Assembly: GCA_020310875.1 (NCBI GenBank) | Contig: CM035427.1 | Span: forward strand, 90,492,977 to 90,556,976 | Direction: 5' to 3' | Length of the DNA stretch: 64,000 nt | Source of the DNA: Ceratopteris richardii | Taxonomy: Eukaryota > Streptophyta > Polypodiopsida > Polypodiales > Pteridaceae | Shown here: positions 10,222 through 19,058 of the stretch, one piece after another | Layout: each line of letters starts with the position of its first letter | Position numbering within the stretch: the first letter of the stretch is position 1 | Notes under the pieces: generated by a model | What the model was told of the DNA's origin: nothing | Seen by the model: the letters and a program-made list of their open reading frames with translations, nothing else | The model's database searches: none | Translations under genes and position numbers: made by a program

Positions 10222-10503
10222 GCATTGATTGACTCAGGTGCAGCCACTAGTGCGGTGAGACTTTCTTACTGTCGAGAATTGAAATTAAAAGTCAATCCTA
10301 TAGAAGCATATCTCATAGGATTGGGAGGTGTGGAAACCCCTTGCATGGGCGAGGTGGAACTTCCCCTCTCCATTCAAGATGTTTCAATGACAGTTAAGGT
10401 ACTAGTGTGTCAAGATGAGGATCTCACTAAGCCTCTGGTCTTGGGTCAAGACTGGATCTATGACCATGCAATCAACTTAAACTTAAGAAGTGGACTTCTT
10501 TAG
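10162..10503 (+). pseudogene. GypA protease 2 (second retropepsin, after integrase)
   Basis: The segment has the retropepsin order: strand RPFVTLEIGQG, catalytic ALIDSGAATSAV with Asp-Ser-Gly at 10231-10239, LIGLGGVETPCMGEVELPL (flap region), VKVLVCQDEDLTKP, then the second psi-loop-like VLGQDWIYDH at about 10438-10467. The protein is clearly different from protease 1 (5753), so this is not a recent tandem duplication. Two in-frame stops (10219 TGA, 10501 TAG) fall at Arg and Gln-like positions. A protease C-terminal to integrase in the same pol frame is not the standard Gypsy order. A captured cellular retropepsin-like domain, or an aspartyl-protease fold with a new role, are alternatives. 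Confidence 0.75.
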
Positions 10504-11235
10504 GTATGGGTAAATCAGAGTCGAATTACAGTTGAGTTAGATAATGGAGCACTCAAGGAACTAGAAAAGGCACAGACTCTTGGTCCTTCCAGGGGTACAC
10601 ATGAAGTTGACCATGATGTTCTTGTCCAAAGCTATGTGATGCAGAGGAATGGTGATCTCAATAAAGAAGTCAAGGCCTCAACGGAACTCCCTTCTTTTCC
10701 AAAGGCCAGAGGGAGGCAGCAACCAAAGGCAGATCAATTACTGAAGACTACCTATGCTGGAGGCCAAAAGAACGTGCAAACCAGAATGACGCAGCCATTG
10801 AAGCAATTGTGGGTGCGAAAAGGCGAGCGGCCTATTACAGTCAAGCAACAACAATCATCTCAACTTCCTATTAGTAATCAACGACATGATACTAATAAGA
10901 AGACTTCCAAAACTTCTTTTGAGAAAGTGAAATCTATCTGGGTGCCCAAGAAGTCGATGAAGGCTGGCCCACAATCAAGAAAAATTTGGGTGCCTAAGGC
11001 TTGCTTGCGGGCTCAACTAGTCACGCATGAATCACATCATACACGACAGGGTTCACTCACTCAAGGATCCGTTACCCACTCTTGTTTAATCCGCACGAAC
11101 ACACAGTCGCCCAAAAGCATGCACAGACTCACTGGTAAATGGGTCCCAAAAATGCCTCATTCCCAAGCAGACATACTCATAAAGCCCTCCAGAGTCTCCA
11201 CTAAACCAAAACCGAAAGCCATCCATTATGTTTAG
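10504..11235 (+). pseudogene. GypA pol C-terminal tail with four W-V-P/R-K motifs
   Basis: Beyond protease 2 the same frame runs about 240 residues to a TAG at 11233-11235, taken as the natural end of pol. It is basic and rich in Gln, Ser, Thr and Lys, and contains four short motifs: LWVRKG (about 10807), IWVPKKS (10936), IWVPKAC (10987) and KWVPKMP (11134). Spacing between them varies. I do not recognise the domain. The basic, low-complexity character would suit nucleic-acid binding, and might stand in for the nucleocapsid that gag lacks; this is speculation. Confidence 0.6.
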
Positions 11236-11508
11236 CAGCCTAAAACTTGTAATAAAACCCCCGAACCCCATGTGTAAATTCGTCCTCATTTGCTAACTAC
11301 ATCACTCATACACTGCATCTTTCCATCTAGCTCGTAGGACTATCCATTCATTAACTACACACACAATCATCGAGCACTCACTGACCCACTGACCCATTAC
11401 TCACCTCATGATAATGTTGTAACGGGGACAAAAAGTGTTCTATCTTGTCCATTACAATATTAACAGATGATTCTATATTTTCACAGAACCAGCAAGCAAG
11501 CAATAACA
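11236..11508 (+). promoter_or_regulatory. GypA pol/3'-gene spacer with acceptor-like site
   Basis: This non-coding spacer ends with a T-rich tract and CAG (TTCTATATTTTCACAG, AG at 11485-11486), preceded by branch-point-like ATTAAC near 11458-11463 and followed 22 bases later by the ATG of the 3' gene. This is what a 3' splice site for a subgenomic RNA would look like. GypC has an equivalent site. Splicing is inferred only. Confidence 0.4.
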
Positions 11509-12330
11509 ATGGCAGAAGCAGGAGGCACCAGTTCCCAGGCAGGGTCTAGCGCACAGACTGTGGACATTGAACCACCACTCACCGAGAGACCTCAAGAACT
11601 TCAAGGGGTGCATGTTCTCCCTATTCAGGACCCTCCTTAGGGACACACTTCTCAAGTGGGGAAACACGCTCATTGGTTTAGTGATGTCGCAGGGCCATTG
11701 GGTGATGGCACCTACTTTTGGGAAGCAGAAATTGAGTTCAATGGCAAATGGGGACGCTACCATTTCTTCACTCGCGAATTTGAGAACTATCAGAATGCAG
11801 AAGTAATGCGATCGGTTTGGACCAAAGCGGGATTGGATAGCTATTTCAGAGCACATTTGCTTAAGCCAGATTTCCTACGCTGCTCCTATTTTATCAGTAC
11901 CATCACTCCTAGCAGGGCCAAGGGAGGCGATAGTACTTTTGTGCTACCCTCACTATAACCAGGCCACGAACTCAAGAGATTCAAACTGACCCTCAATTTG
12001 GTACAAGCAGCATTGAACATGCAAGGAATGCATATTCCCACTGAGAAAGAAACAATGGTTCCAGGCAGGATGAAGCATAAGGATCTCAACAAATTGAAGG
12101 ACATGGTAGCAATGACACCTACCATTGCTCTACACCTACGAACTATTATGCAACATTTTTCTTTTCCCGCCCAAGAACGATTCACTATGCCACCAAAAAA
12201 GATATGGTTCAGCTTGTACTTGGCGGAGACAGAGAATCTCACCATCAACATACCGCACTGGATCATCGATCAAATACACCTAGCCCATCAACGGTGGAAT
12301 AAGAAACAGAAAAATGTACTTCATGGATGA
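11509..12330 (+). pseudogene. GypA 3' gene, N-terminal globular part
   Basis: ATG at 11509 opens a frame that runs, with stops, to about 14844. The first part is a Ser/Gly-rich leader, then a globular stretch with aromatic-rich segments (HAHWFSDVAGPLGDGTYFWE, KWGRYHFFTREFENYQ) and helical segments (IWFSLYLAETENLTINIPHW). Stops at 11638 (TAG), 11956 (TAA) and 12328 (TGA) each fit a lost Gln or Arg and the frame continues through all of them. No signal peptide or membrane segment is visible, so an envelope role is not supported. The segment from INIPHW to about 12360 loosely resembles the 'putative plant transposon protein' domain of other plant Gypsy 3' ORFs. That resemblance is from memory and weak. 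Confidence 0.7.
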
Positions 12331-13995
12331 TGTGCTCTCACAAGAATAATTTACAGGTGCTTAGCGTACGACGTGCCCATCCAAAGAGCACTAGTATGGT
12401 CCAGGGCCCAAGAGTTCCAAAGACGACTATCAACGGCGGGCCCTCCATCGAAGAAGATGAGAGGGGGAGTTCAATTACCATGCGCTCAACCAAGGGGAGC
12501 CACTACCACACCCGAGGTGACCCCTCCACAAACGAGGTGTGTCCGACCATTCACCATTCGCCTACCCAGACCAAGTGCAGAAGGACCCAACCTAGTGTTC
12601 CCTCCGATTCCATCGGACTTGGAGTTCCCTCAAGGTTACACCCTTGCTGATCTGACAGATAAAGAAATTGCCCGTTTGATCAATGAATCTAACCTGGAGA
12701 CTGAAGCAGAGCAGACCCAAGGACAACAACCCACGACTACAACTTCAGCCCTGACCCAACTGGGAGTAGTAGAAGTAGAAGAGGATGAAGAAGAGACAGA
12801 AGAACAAGAGGCAAACGAGGAGTATGATCAAGAATATGAAGAACTTTCAGAACTAGCAAGTGCCCCGGCATACTCGGCCCAAATAAAAAGATTATACGAA
12901 ACCATGAAGTGGCTCCAAGAGCAACACAAACTGTCGCTCGAGACAGGAAAGATGATCATGAGCCAAATGTTAGCCGAGGAAGGTGTGGATGACATGTTTA
13001 TCGAATCAATGAACCTGCACACTGACGCAGTAGGCTTAGATGAGGCAGTTCATGCAGCCATGACTTATATTCATCGATTTGAGAAACAAGTGCCTACCCG
13101 TCCCATGCGATTTGGCAAACAAATCCACATCAATGTATCAGAACCAGGAGGTAACACACAAACAGAAGAACATCAGGAGGAACCACTCTCACCACCAACC
13201 TCACCTCTCACTACACAAGTCACCTCACCACGTGGTACTACCACACCTATTTCTTCCATTACCACAGTCGTCATGGGAATTCCTCTCTCTCCCGACATCC
13301 AATTCGAAGGAGTTACCATGCCCACCTTCACAACACTCTTCACAAATATCACATCCACCCCACCCACTGTTCCCATCTACACAGTCACACACACGTTCGA
13401 CACAATGGAAACATCACCAGCCACAGCACCACTCCCACCCCCCACGCAACCTCAATCTCCCATACCCCCTCCACCTACCTCACCACTTGACTCCACAGCA
13501 TTCACAACTCCCTTCCCCTTCCCCATTCCCCCTACATCTTCATCTTTCCCTGCATTGTTTAATGTAAATAGTATATTCATGGCATTACATCAACGCGTGT
13601 ATCAACTTCAGAGTGAGTATCAGGCTCTCGAAGACTGTCATCATCAACTGACGACGAATCATCAACAACTACAGAGACGGCTTACAAGTATAGAAGAAGA
13701 AAATGCAGACCTCAATCAACGCTACACCACTCTAGAGCAAGCTCATCAAACCCTCCTGGAGACACCCCAACCATCACAAGAGTCAAGTGTCAAACAACTT
13801 GAAGCCTTACTGGAGGTTTACCAAACAGATAATCTGAGAGTCCGACGAAATTTGACTCTACTCAGAAAACACATGGCTACAGCCCTTGAAGAAAACAAGC
13901 GTCTGCAGAAACAAAACGAAAAAAACCTGGAAGCTGCCATGGAAGGCTCTCCCCATGAAATCGACCCAGAACAATTCAAAGCAGTTCCCTCATAA
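12331..13995 (+). pseudogene. GypA 3' gene, acidic, Pro/Thr-rich and coiled-coil part
   Basis: It is in frame with the preceding segment. In order: the end of the globular part (CALTRIIYRCLAYDVP); a linker; an acidic run near 12780-12850 (VEEDEEETEEQEANEEYDQ); a helical segment (LYETMKWLQEQHKLSLE); a long Pro/Ser/Thr-rich stretch from about 13150 to 13550; then a coiled coil from about 13575 (LQSEYQALEDCHHQL, IEEENADLNQRYTTLEQAH) to about 13960. TAA at 13993-13995 follows AVPS and the same frame resumes at once, so it probably replaces Gln. Extreme C-richness in the Pro part makes the other frames look open as well; I treat those as shadows. Confidence 0.75.
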
Positions 13996-13998
13996 ACA

Positions 13999-14847
13999 AT
14001 GAAAACAATCTTGGAAAGCTATGCTGATTTATTAGAAGCACATGACGATTTGGAAAGGGAATGGGATGAACTACGTCGCCAGCTCAGGGAACAGGAGGCA
14101 CAACCCAAAGTCATAGAAACGACCTCGACTTCAGTGGAAGTAAAGGCATTAACAGAGCAGGTGGCGGAACTGCAGAAGAAGTTACTGGAATATGAAAGGC
14201 AGCCCTCTCCAATTGTAGAACCAGAGCCAGATGAATTGGTACCCATTGAGGTGGACAAAACGTATGAGGAACCATATGTTCCTACGCCGATGCCAGGTGG
14301 TCAGCAAACCTCAGAAGGAATGGACACCTTGGAAGTCGAAGTACCCGAATGGCTCCAGACATTAGAAAAGATAGCTACAACCCATGAAGATCGAGTGGCA
14401 ATCCAAATCCAATCAATGGCCAAATTAGAAGACACCATCATAAAGTTAGAATATTTCCGCAGTATGTCTCATCATAGATGGATCGGCACCAACGATGATC
14501 AGTATGTGCCATACTGTGTACTCCTGGCAGATTACAATGCGGAGATCCAATGCCGATGTGGCAAACCTCCAACTTTTGCCACACAATTTGGGCCCGATGA
14601 TATCCCAGAGAGTGCTAAAAAAGGATCCATTCATCAACCCACCTGGAGGATCCATCTTCTTGAGACCTACCCAGAGATGGTTCGTACTTGGACTAACATG
14701 CCACTCTTTATTAAATACAATCCCTGTTATGTTCCAGTCTTCCGCAAACGCACCTGGCCCGAGTTTACCATTGCTGTCAAGAACATCAAAGGCTGTGCAA
14801 AGTGGTTAAATTATGCTTATCTAGCACCTCCACAAGGACCACTGTGA
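13999..14847 (+). pseudogene. GypA 3' gene, second coiled coil and C-terminal domain
   Basis: It continues the same frame: a coiled coil (YADLLEAHDDLEREWDELRR, then VKALTEQVAELQKKLLEYER), an acidic/Pro linker, and from about 14340 a globular domain with aromatic and Cys residues (HHRWIGTNDDQYVPYCVLL, Q-C-R-C-G-K, TWRIHLLETYPEMVRTWTN, YNPCYVPVFRKRTWPEF). It stops at TGA 14845-14847. The adjacent frame then carries plausible continuation (C-E-F-Y-D-F-Y-H-P), so a small indel probably lies here as well. I recognise no catalytic motif. Confidence 0.7.
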
Positions 14848-15390
14848 ATTTTATGATTTCTACCATCCGTCACTGGAGCATTCGACTACGGAATACCCTC
14901 GATGTGATGGCCCAAATGTGCATGAAAATCTTTGAATTGATGCTGATCACATTCAGGACATTCAAGAATATTAAAGACCCCCACTTCTCAGGAGTTGGCT
15001 TTCTTACAGGCAACCAAGATCTGGTATACGACATGAGCACCACCCCATCAATAGAGGTAATATATGCTTGGCACGCCAGAATCAAGTACCTCCCAGCTTG
15101 CTTTAAATAGACATTCAAGGAGATGTTCATAACAGGATTCTCGGAATATCACTCAGAAATATTTGTACCCAGGCCCTCACATCTCCTCCACTTATTTGTT
15201 GTGGAAAGAACCATCCATTCAGAACAATTGCGAGTGCCACATCCGGACGTCCCAGGATCAGTGAATTGGGATGCATTATTAACAGACCTAGCACGGGCAC
15301 TACGATTAGAAGAACACCACCTCGCTGCCAATGTTGTTCAATATTATGTCCAACGCACAACTAGACAAGGGTCTGTCAGAGACGACAGAC
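14848..15390 (+). pseudogene. GypA 3' gene, frameshifted C-terminus
   Basis: Protein-like sequence continues but changes frame. From about 14950 the best frame reads DPHFSGVGFLTGNQDLVYDM and IEVIYAWHARIKYLPACFK, then TAG at 15108-15110 (likely Gln), then KEMFITGFSEYHSEIF and PGSVNWDALLTDLARALRLE, and runs into the polypurine tract. A further open stretch into the LTR (to 15578) is an artefact of LTR reading. Function is unknown. Confidence 0.6.
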
Positions 15391-15405
15391 GTGAGAGAGG
15401 GGGGG
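15391..15405 (+). other. GypA polypurine tract
   Basis: GTGAGAGAGGGGGGG abuts the TG of the right LTR. This is the expected primer site for plus-strand DNA synthesis. Confidence 0.9.
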
Positions 15406-16113
15406 TGTTGGCAGTAGTCAAGGAACTGAAGGAGTCACAAGACAAGGAAGCCTACGTAGGGAGTCGGAACGAAGAGAAAGCACAAGCACACACAGTAGTC
15501 AAAGAAGATCTGGCAAGTAGGCCATTTAAATTTTTCAGGCATCAAATAGTTGGGCACACAAGAAGAAGGAGCAATTAGGGAGCTCCAGGAAATGTATGTC
15601 AAAATGTTAGAAGAAATCCCTACAAAAATAGTGATTTTCATCACTAAAAACCATTGTAAATACCATTTCATATTTGTGTAGCTCCATTTTGTGCAAGCCA
15701 AGGAGTCCTTGAGCTTGAGGAGCTTTAGAAGTACCTACCTATCAGTTTTCACATTTTTTAGACTCTGTTTGAACCTCCAAATAGGGTAGAGAACCTAATT
15801 TTTAACTAGGCAAGACACTAGGTCTGGACAAGGCCAAAACCTAGTCAAAAACTATAAATAGAGCTAGAGAGCTCATTTTTGAGGTTAGCTTGTCATTGAT
15901 TTGAACTTGTATGAGCTTTTTGAAAGTAATCTAAAGAACTCTATTGCTTCTCACTCTTTGTCTTGCCTTGTGTGCACGTGTGTGTGTATGTGTGTGCATG
16001 TTAGTGTGCTTCGCACTCACGCACTTGTGCCTTCACTTGCTTGAGGTCATCATACCATCCTCACGTCTTCTCGAATTGACATTAAAGGAGGTGCTACTCA
16101 TGAGTGAGCTACA
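15406..16113 (+). repeat. GypA right LTR
   Basis: It is 708 bp, TGTTGGCAGT to GAGCTACA, nearly identical to 2873-3580. The TATA-like box is at 15853-15860. It is followed by the target duplication CCTTT at 16114-16118. Confidence 0.95.
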
Positions 16114-16295
16114 CCTTTGCAGGAAGATCCATTTATTCCATTGGTGATTTGCACTCTAGGTATGACCAATTATAGCTAGCTCTCGAGAGTCATGACTTGA
16201 AGACTATGAGGACACCACTTGGAATGATATACATTGGAATGATGGTTTCAGTATTTGTTCATAGAGTCAAGATCGTTACCTAGATTCCTTCCTCC
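16114..16295 (+). pseudogene. GypB RT fragment, right side of the GypA insertion
   Basis: Joined to 2872 across the target duplication, this reads E-A-F-A-G-R-S-I-Y-S-I-G-D-L-H-S-R-Y-D-Q then a TAG, LALESHDLKTMRTPLGM and decay. It matches AEAFAGHSIYCMINLYSGYDQ in the minus-strand GypB copy near 42130-42200. Homology fades by about 16295, where Cop1 minus-strand sequence starts. Confidence 0.8.
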
Positions 16296-16464
16296 TTTCT
16301 ACAAACTCAACGATAATGTGTCAATATATTTTGTCTTACACACAACTATTCTCTTATCAACTTGCATAAATTGAATGCCCAAATAATGGTGCAAATGCCC
16401 CAAAGAAAAAAGTGTGCCGCCGTCCTAGAGTGTTCACACACATCACTACCTAAATATATCAACA
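16296..16464 (-). repeat. Chimeric 3' end: duplicated RT piece fused to partial Cop1 LTR
   Basis: In element orientation the 3' LTR starts TGTTGATATATTTAGG at 16464 and runs only about 65-75 bases. Within the shared sequence AAATGCCCCA it then switches to a copy of the RT segment at about 17285-17396 (GHLHHYLGIQFM). The normal LTR (29126-29135) and the RT gene both carry AAATGCCCCA, so the join looks like microhomology-mediated template switching. Confidence 0.75.
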
Positions 16465-16490
16465 AATCCCCCCTGGGAGTGATGCGGTGG
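16465..16490 (-). other. Cop1 polypurine tract
   Basis: On the minus strand the sequence before the 3' LTR reads CCCAGGGGGGATT, a Copia-type polypurine tract next to TGTTGATAT. A related tract precedes the LTR at 63348. Confidence 0.75.
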
Positions 16491-17260
16491 ACAAGTAGTT
16501 GGTACTCATGTATAAGAAAGTACCAAGCTATGTGGAAATCACTCCACAAAAGGAAGTAAGCCCAAAGCTTTGTGGAAAGCTTCAAACTTCTCCCTAGGCA
16601 GAGCCTTCATGAAAAGGTGTGCAATGTTCTCCTACATGGGCACATATGTCAAGCTGATCTCCCTAGTAGAGAACCTCTCCCTGACATAATGATAATGCAC
16701 CTCAATGTGCTTAGTGCGAGCATGGAACACAGGGTTCCTCGCAATTGCCAATGCGCTCTGACTGTCAGTGAAGATGATGGTGGCAGAAGACTAACCAACA
16801 CCCAAATCAGCCACACACTCAACAGTCGCTGTGAAAGCTGCCCTATACTCAGCCTCACAACTAGAAGTGGCCACAGTAGGCTACTTCTTGCTCAACCAAG
16901 ATATACATGAGCTACCAAGCATGAAGCAAAAGCCACTAGTGGACCACGAGTGTCATAACAACAAGCCCAATAAGAGTCAGAAAAAGCATGCAAATCTGGC
17001 AGTAGTGATCCCCCCTTGGGATAAAACAACCCAACTAGATGAGTACCACTCAAGTAGCAAAAGATGCACTTAACCGCCTGCCAATGCTTGACTCCAGGCC
17101 AATGCATAAACCTGCTCATTTGTGAGACAGCAAACTGAATATCTGGCTAAGTAATGCATAAGTAAATCAAGCATCCAAAAGCTTGCTGATAGAGAATAGC
17201 ATCAAATGCATCTCTAGCATCATGAAGACTCAGTCATAAAACTGTTTCCATAGAACTGGC
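16491..17260 (-). pseudogene. Cop1 RT C-terminus and RNase H
   Basis: On the minus strand the frame shows MSRFMHWPGVKHWQAVK and YLSGTHLVGLFYPKGG, then the RNase H with D-S-Y-W-A (in place of the usual DADWA), a SSCEAEYRAA-like segment near 16860, DSQSALAIARNPV near 16760, and HIEVHYHYVRE near 16690. These correspond to the acidic and His residues of Copia RNase H. Several stops (for example near 16880) break it. Confidence 0.8.
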
Positions 17261-17576
17261 AATAGGTTTACAGTCGTCAAGGCCAAAATGATGCAATAAT
17301 GTGTCAATATATTTCGTTTGACACAAAGCCATTCCACATCAACGTGCATAAATTGAATGCCCAAATAATGATGCAAATGCCCCAAATCAGACATCTCAAA
17401 TGAGGCATGCAAAGCAGTCTTGACCTAGCCTTATACCTATCAACTATTCCATCAGCCTTACGCTTCAGCTTGTAAACCCACTTAGCGCCAATGGCCTTCT
17501 TGCCAGGAGGCAAGTCACACAAAGACCAAGTACCATTCTTCATTATAGCATCATATTGAGATTGCATAGGAGCCAT
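17230..17576 (-). pseudogene. Cop1 reverse transcriptase with internal deletion
   Basis: The frame opens with the Copia RT N-terminus: YDAIMKNGTWSLCDLP, GKKAIGAKWVYKLKRKADG, VDRYKAR. At about 17425-17435 it jumps directly to a segment normally well over 100 residues downstream (LHASFEMSDLGHLHHYLGIQ). The missing part includes the palm motifs and the catalytic YVDD, so no polymerase activity is possible. Both sides are recognisable and close to other Cop1 copies. Confidence 0.85.
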
Positions 17577-18340
17577 CCAATTTCTGAATTTTGTGCTTCA
17601 TCAAACGAAACAGGCTCATTCTCATCATAGAGACTAGATGCAGCCATAGCATAGCAATCTGATGCAAAAGAGGCACTATGAGAGCCTGATCGAGTACGAC
17701 ATGACAAAGGGGCATCTAATTTGTTGTCATGGAAAGTCTGCACCAACCATTTTGGCATAGTTTTTGCCTACTCAATATCAACTCTCTCATCAACAAGTGC
17801 ATCATGTAAATCTGCATCAGAAATGGAATGATATGCATCATCACCTGAAACCTGCAAAGGCTGAGAAGTTGCCTCATTAGGACCAACACTAGACTGTCCA
17901 CCTGTAAAAAGAGGGAGCAAAGTATCATACATGTTTTTGGAGCTAATAGATGTATGCTTAGTGCATGAAAGCAATGGCTGAATAGCATCTTCCATAAAAA
18001 CAACATCACGGCTAACCAAAATGCATTTAGTCTGTGGATGATACAGATGACAGCCTTTACTTTCAGAACTGTACCCAATAAAAATACATTTTACTACTTT
18101 ATCATCCAATTTTCTACGATGTTGTTCTGGCACTAATGCATATGCCAAACAACCAAAAATATGTAGATGAGCAACAGATGGCTTGCGACCATGCCAAGAC
18201 TCATATGGAGTGATAGAATACAGTGCTTTAGTGGGATACCTATTAAGTACATATGCTGCACACATGATAGCCTCAAGCCAGAAACTATGTGGTAAAGCTT
18301 GACTCTTGACCATACACCTCGCCATCTCCATGAGTGACAT
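17577..18340 (-). pseudogene. Cop1 integrase C-terminal part and linker to RT
   Basis: From 18340 downwards: MSLMEMARCMVKSQALPHSF, LNRYPTKALYSITPYESWHG, H-I-F-G-C-L-A-Y, IFIGYSSESKGC, and the linker with DVVFMEDAIQPLLSC. It ends with LDAPLSCRTRSGSHSASF and EPVSFDEAQNSE before RT. These are standard for Copia integrase C-termini. A stop after RVDIE (about 17770) interrupts the linker. The fragment at 29178-29543 is a second copy of this same stretch. Confidence 0.85.
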
Positions 18341-19058
18341 GTTCTTTCATTCAGCAACTCCATTCTATTGAGGTGTATATGGCATTGTACACTGGTGTTT
18401 TATCCCACGTTCAGCCAGAAATGCATTAAAATCAGAAGACATATATTCCCCCCTCAATCAGAATGGAGGGTGCCCATTTTACATGCTGACAGATTTTCAT
18501 CCAAAATCAAAAACTGTTTGAAGTGCATGAATACTTCCAACTTTGCCTTCAATGGATATACCGATGCATGCCTGGAAAAATCATCAATGAAAGTCATGAA
18601 GTAAAGATGATTTCCAAAAGAAGGTGTCTACATAGGACCACAGACATCACTATGTACAAGCTGCAATTTCTATGTAGCCCGAATTGAACCATCTTTTGGA
18701 AATGACGAACGTTGCATTTTGCCCAAAATAAAGCCTTCACAAACATGTTTTCCAGGTGCCTCAAGTTTGGGCAAAGAGGACACCATTTCAGATTTCTGCA
18801 GGCATAGCAAACTAGCAAAATTTAGATGACCAAAGCATGTATTCCAAAGCTTTGCATCTGACATAGCCTGAGAATCATGTACTGCACATGCCGAATCATT
18901 CACAGATCTTTCATTGTCTATGAGCTTATACAGCCCATGACATAAAATGCCAGAAGCAATAATCACATCGCCATTTGACAGATCATGAATTGTACACCTG
19001 TGATCAACAAATTTCACAACCAAGCCAATCTTGGCTAATGCAGAAACTGATAACACGT
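18341..19058 (-). pseudogene. Cop1 GAG-pre-integrase and integrase core
   Basis: From 19056 downwards: LSVSALAKIGLVVKFVDHRC, then the HHCC domain (LWNTCFGHLNFASL, where the first His of the usual H-x-x-x-GH is replaced, and a damaged C-E-x-C as VCEGFILGK). The core follows with VHSDVCGP, FIDDFSRHASVYPL, LHSD followed by a stop before GGEYMS, and P-Q-stop-N-G-V-A-E-stop-K-N near 18368-18350. In the Copia consensus these stops are Gln and Arg (PQQNGVAERKN). The D,D,E residues themselves are visible. Confidence 0.85.
19055..19058. repeat. GypD target-site duplication, left copy (ACGT)
   Basis: ACGT precedes the left GypD LTR and recurs at 27337-27340. Joining the flanks through one copy restores the Cop1 frame K-K-N-V-L-S-V on the minus strand. 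Gypsy duplications are usually 5 bp. Here only 4 bp match, so the fifth may be mutated. Confidence 0.85.

Larger units (their letters stand above)
2873..16113 (+). mobile_element. GypA: complete large Ty3/Gypsy retrotransposon with extra 3' gene
   Basis: This 13.2-kb element has two 708-bp LTRs (2873-3580, 15406-16113), a PBS, a polypurine tract and a 5-bp target duplication. Domain order is leader with minisatellite, gag, protease 1, RT, RNase H, zinc domain 1, zinc domain 2 with integrase core and C-terminus, protease 2, W-V-P-K tail, then a 3' gene of about 3.9 kb. By eye the LTRs differ at roughly 17-20 sites, so insertion was fairly recent. RT before integrase and a YVDD RT place it in Gypsy. 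Its length and 3' gene recall the Tat/Athila/Ogre branch of plant Gypsy elements, but I cannot place it by tree. About 15 in-frame stops and at least two frameshifts disable this copy. Confidence 0.93.

Noticed and set aside
13079..13567. 162-residue Pro/His/Ser-rich frame overlapping the GypA 3' gene
   Set aside because: Shadow of the C-rich Pro/Thr linker in another frame; the main frame continues through coiled coil on both sides.
11509..15390. Retroviral-type envelope gene
   Set aside because: No signal peptide, membrane helix or Cys pattern of an envelope protein; long coiled coils and low-complexity linkers instead. Same verdict for 50285-52375.
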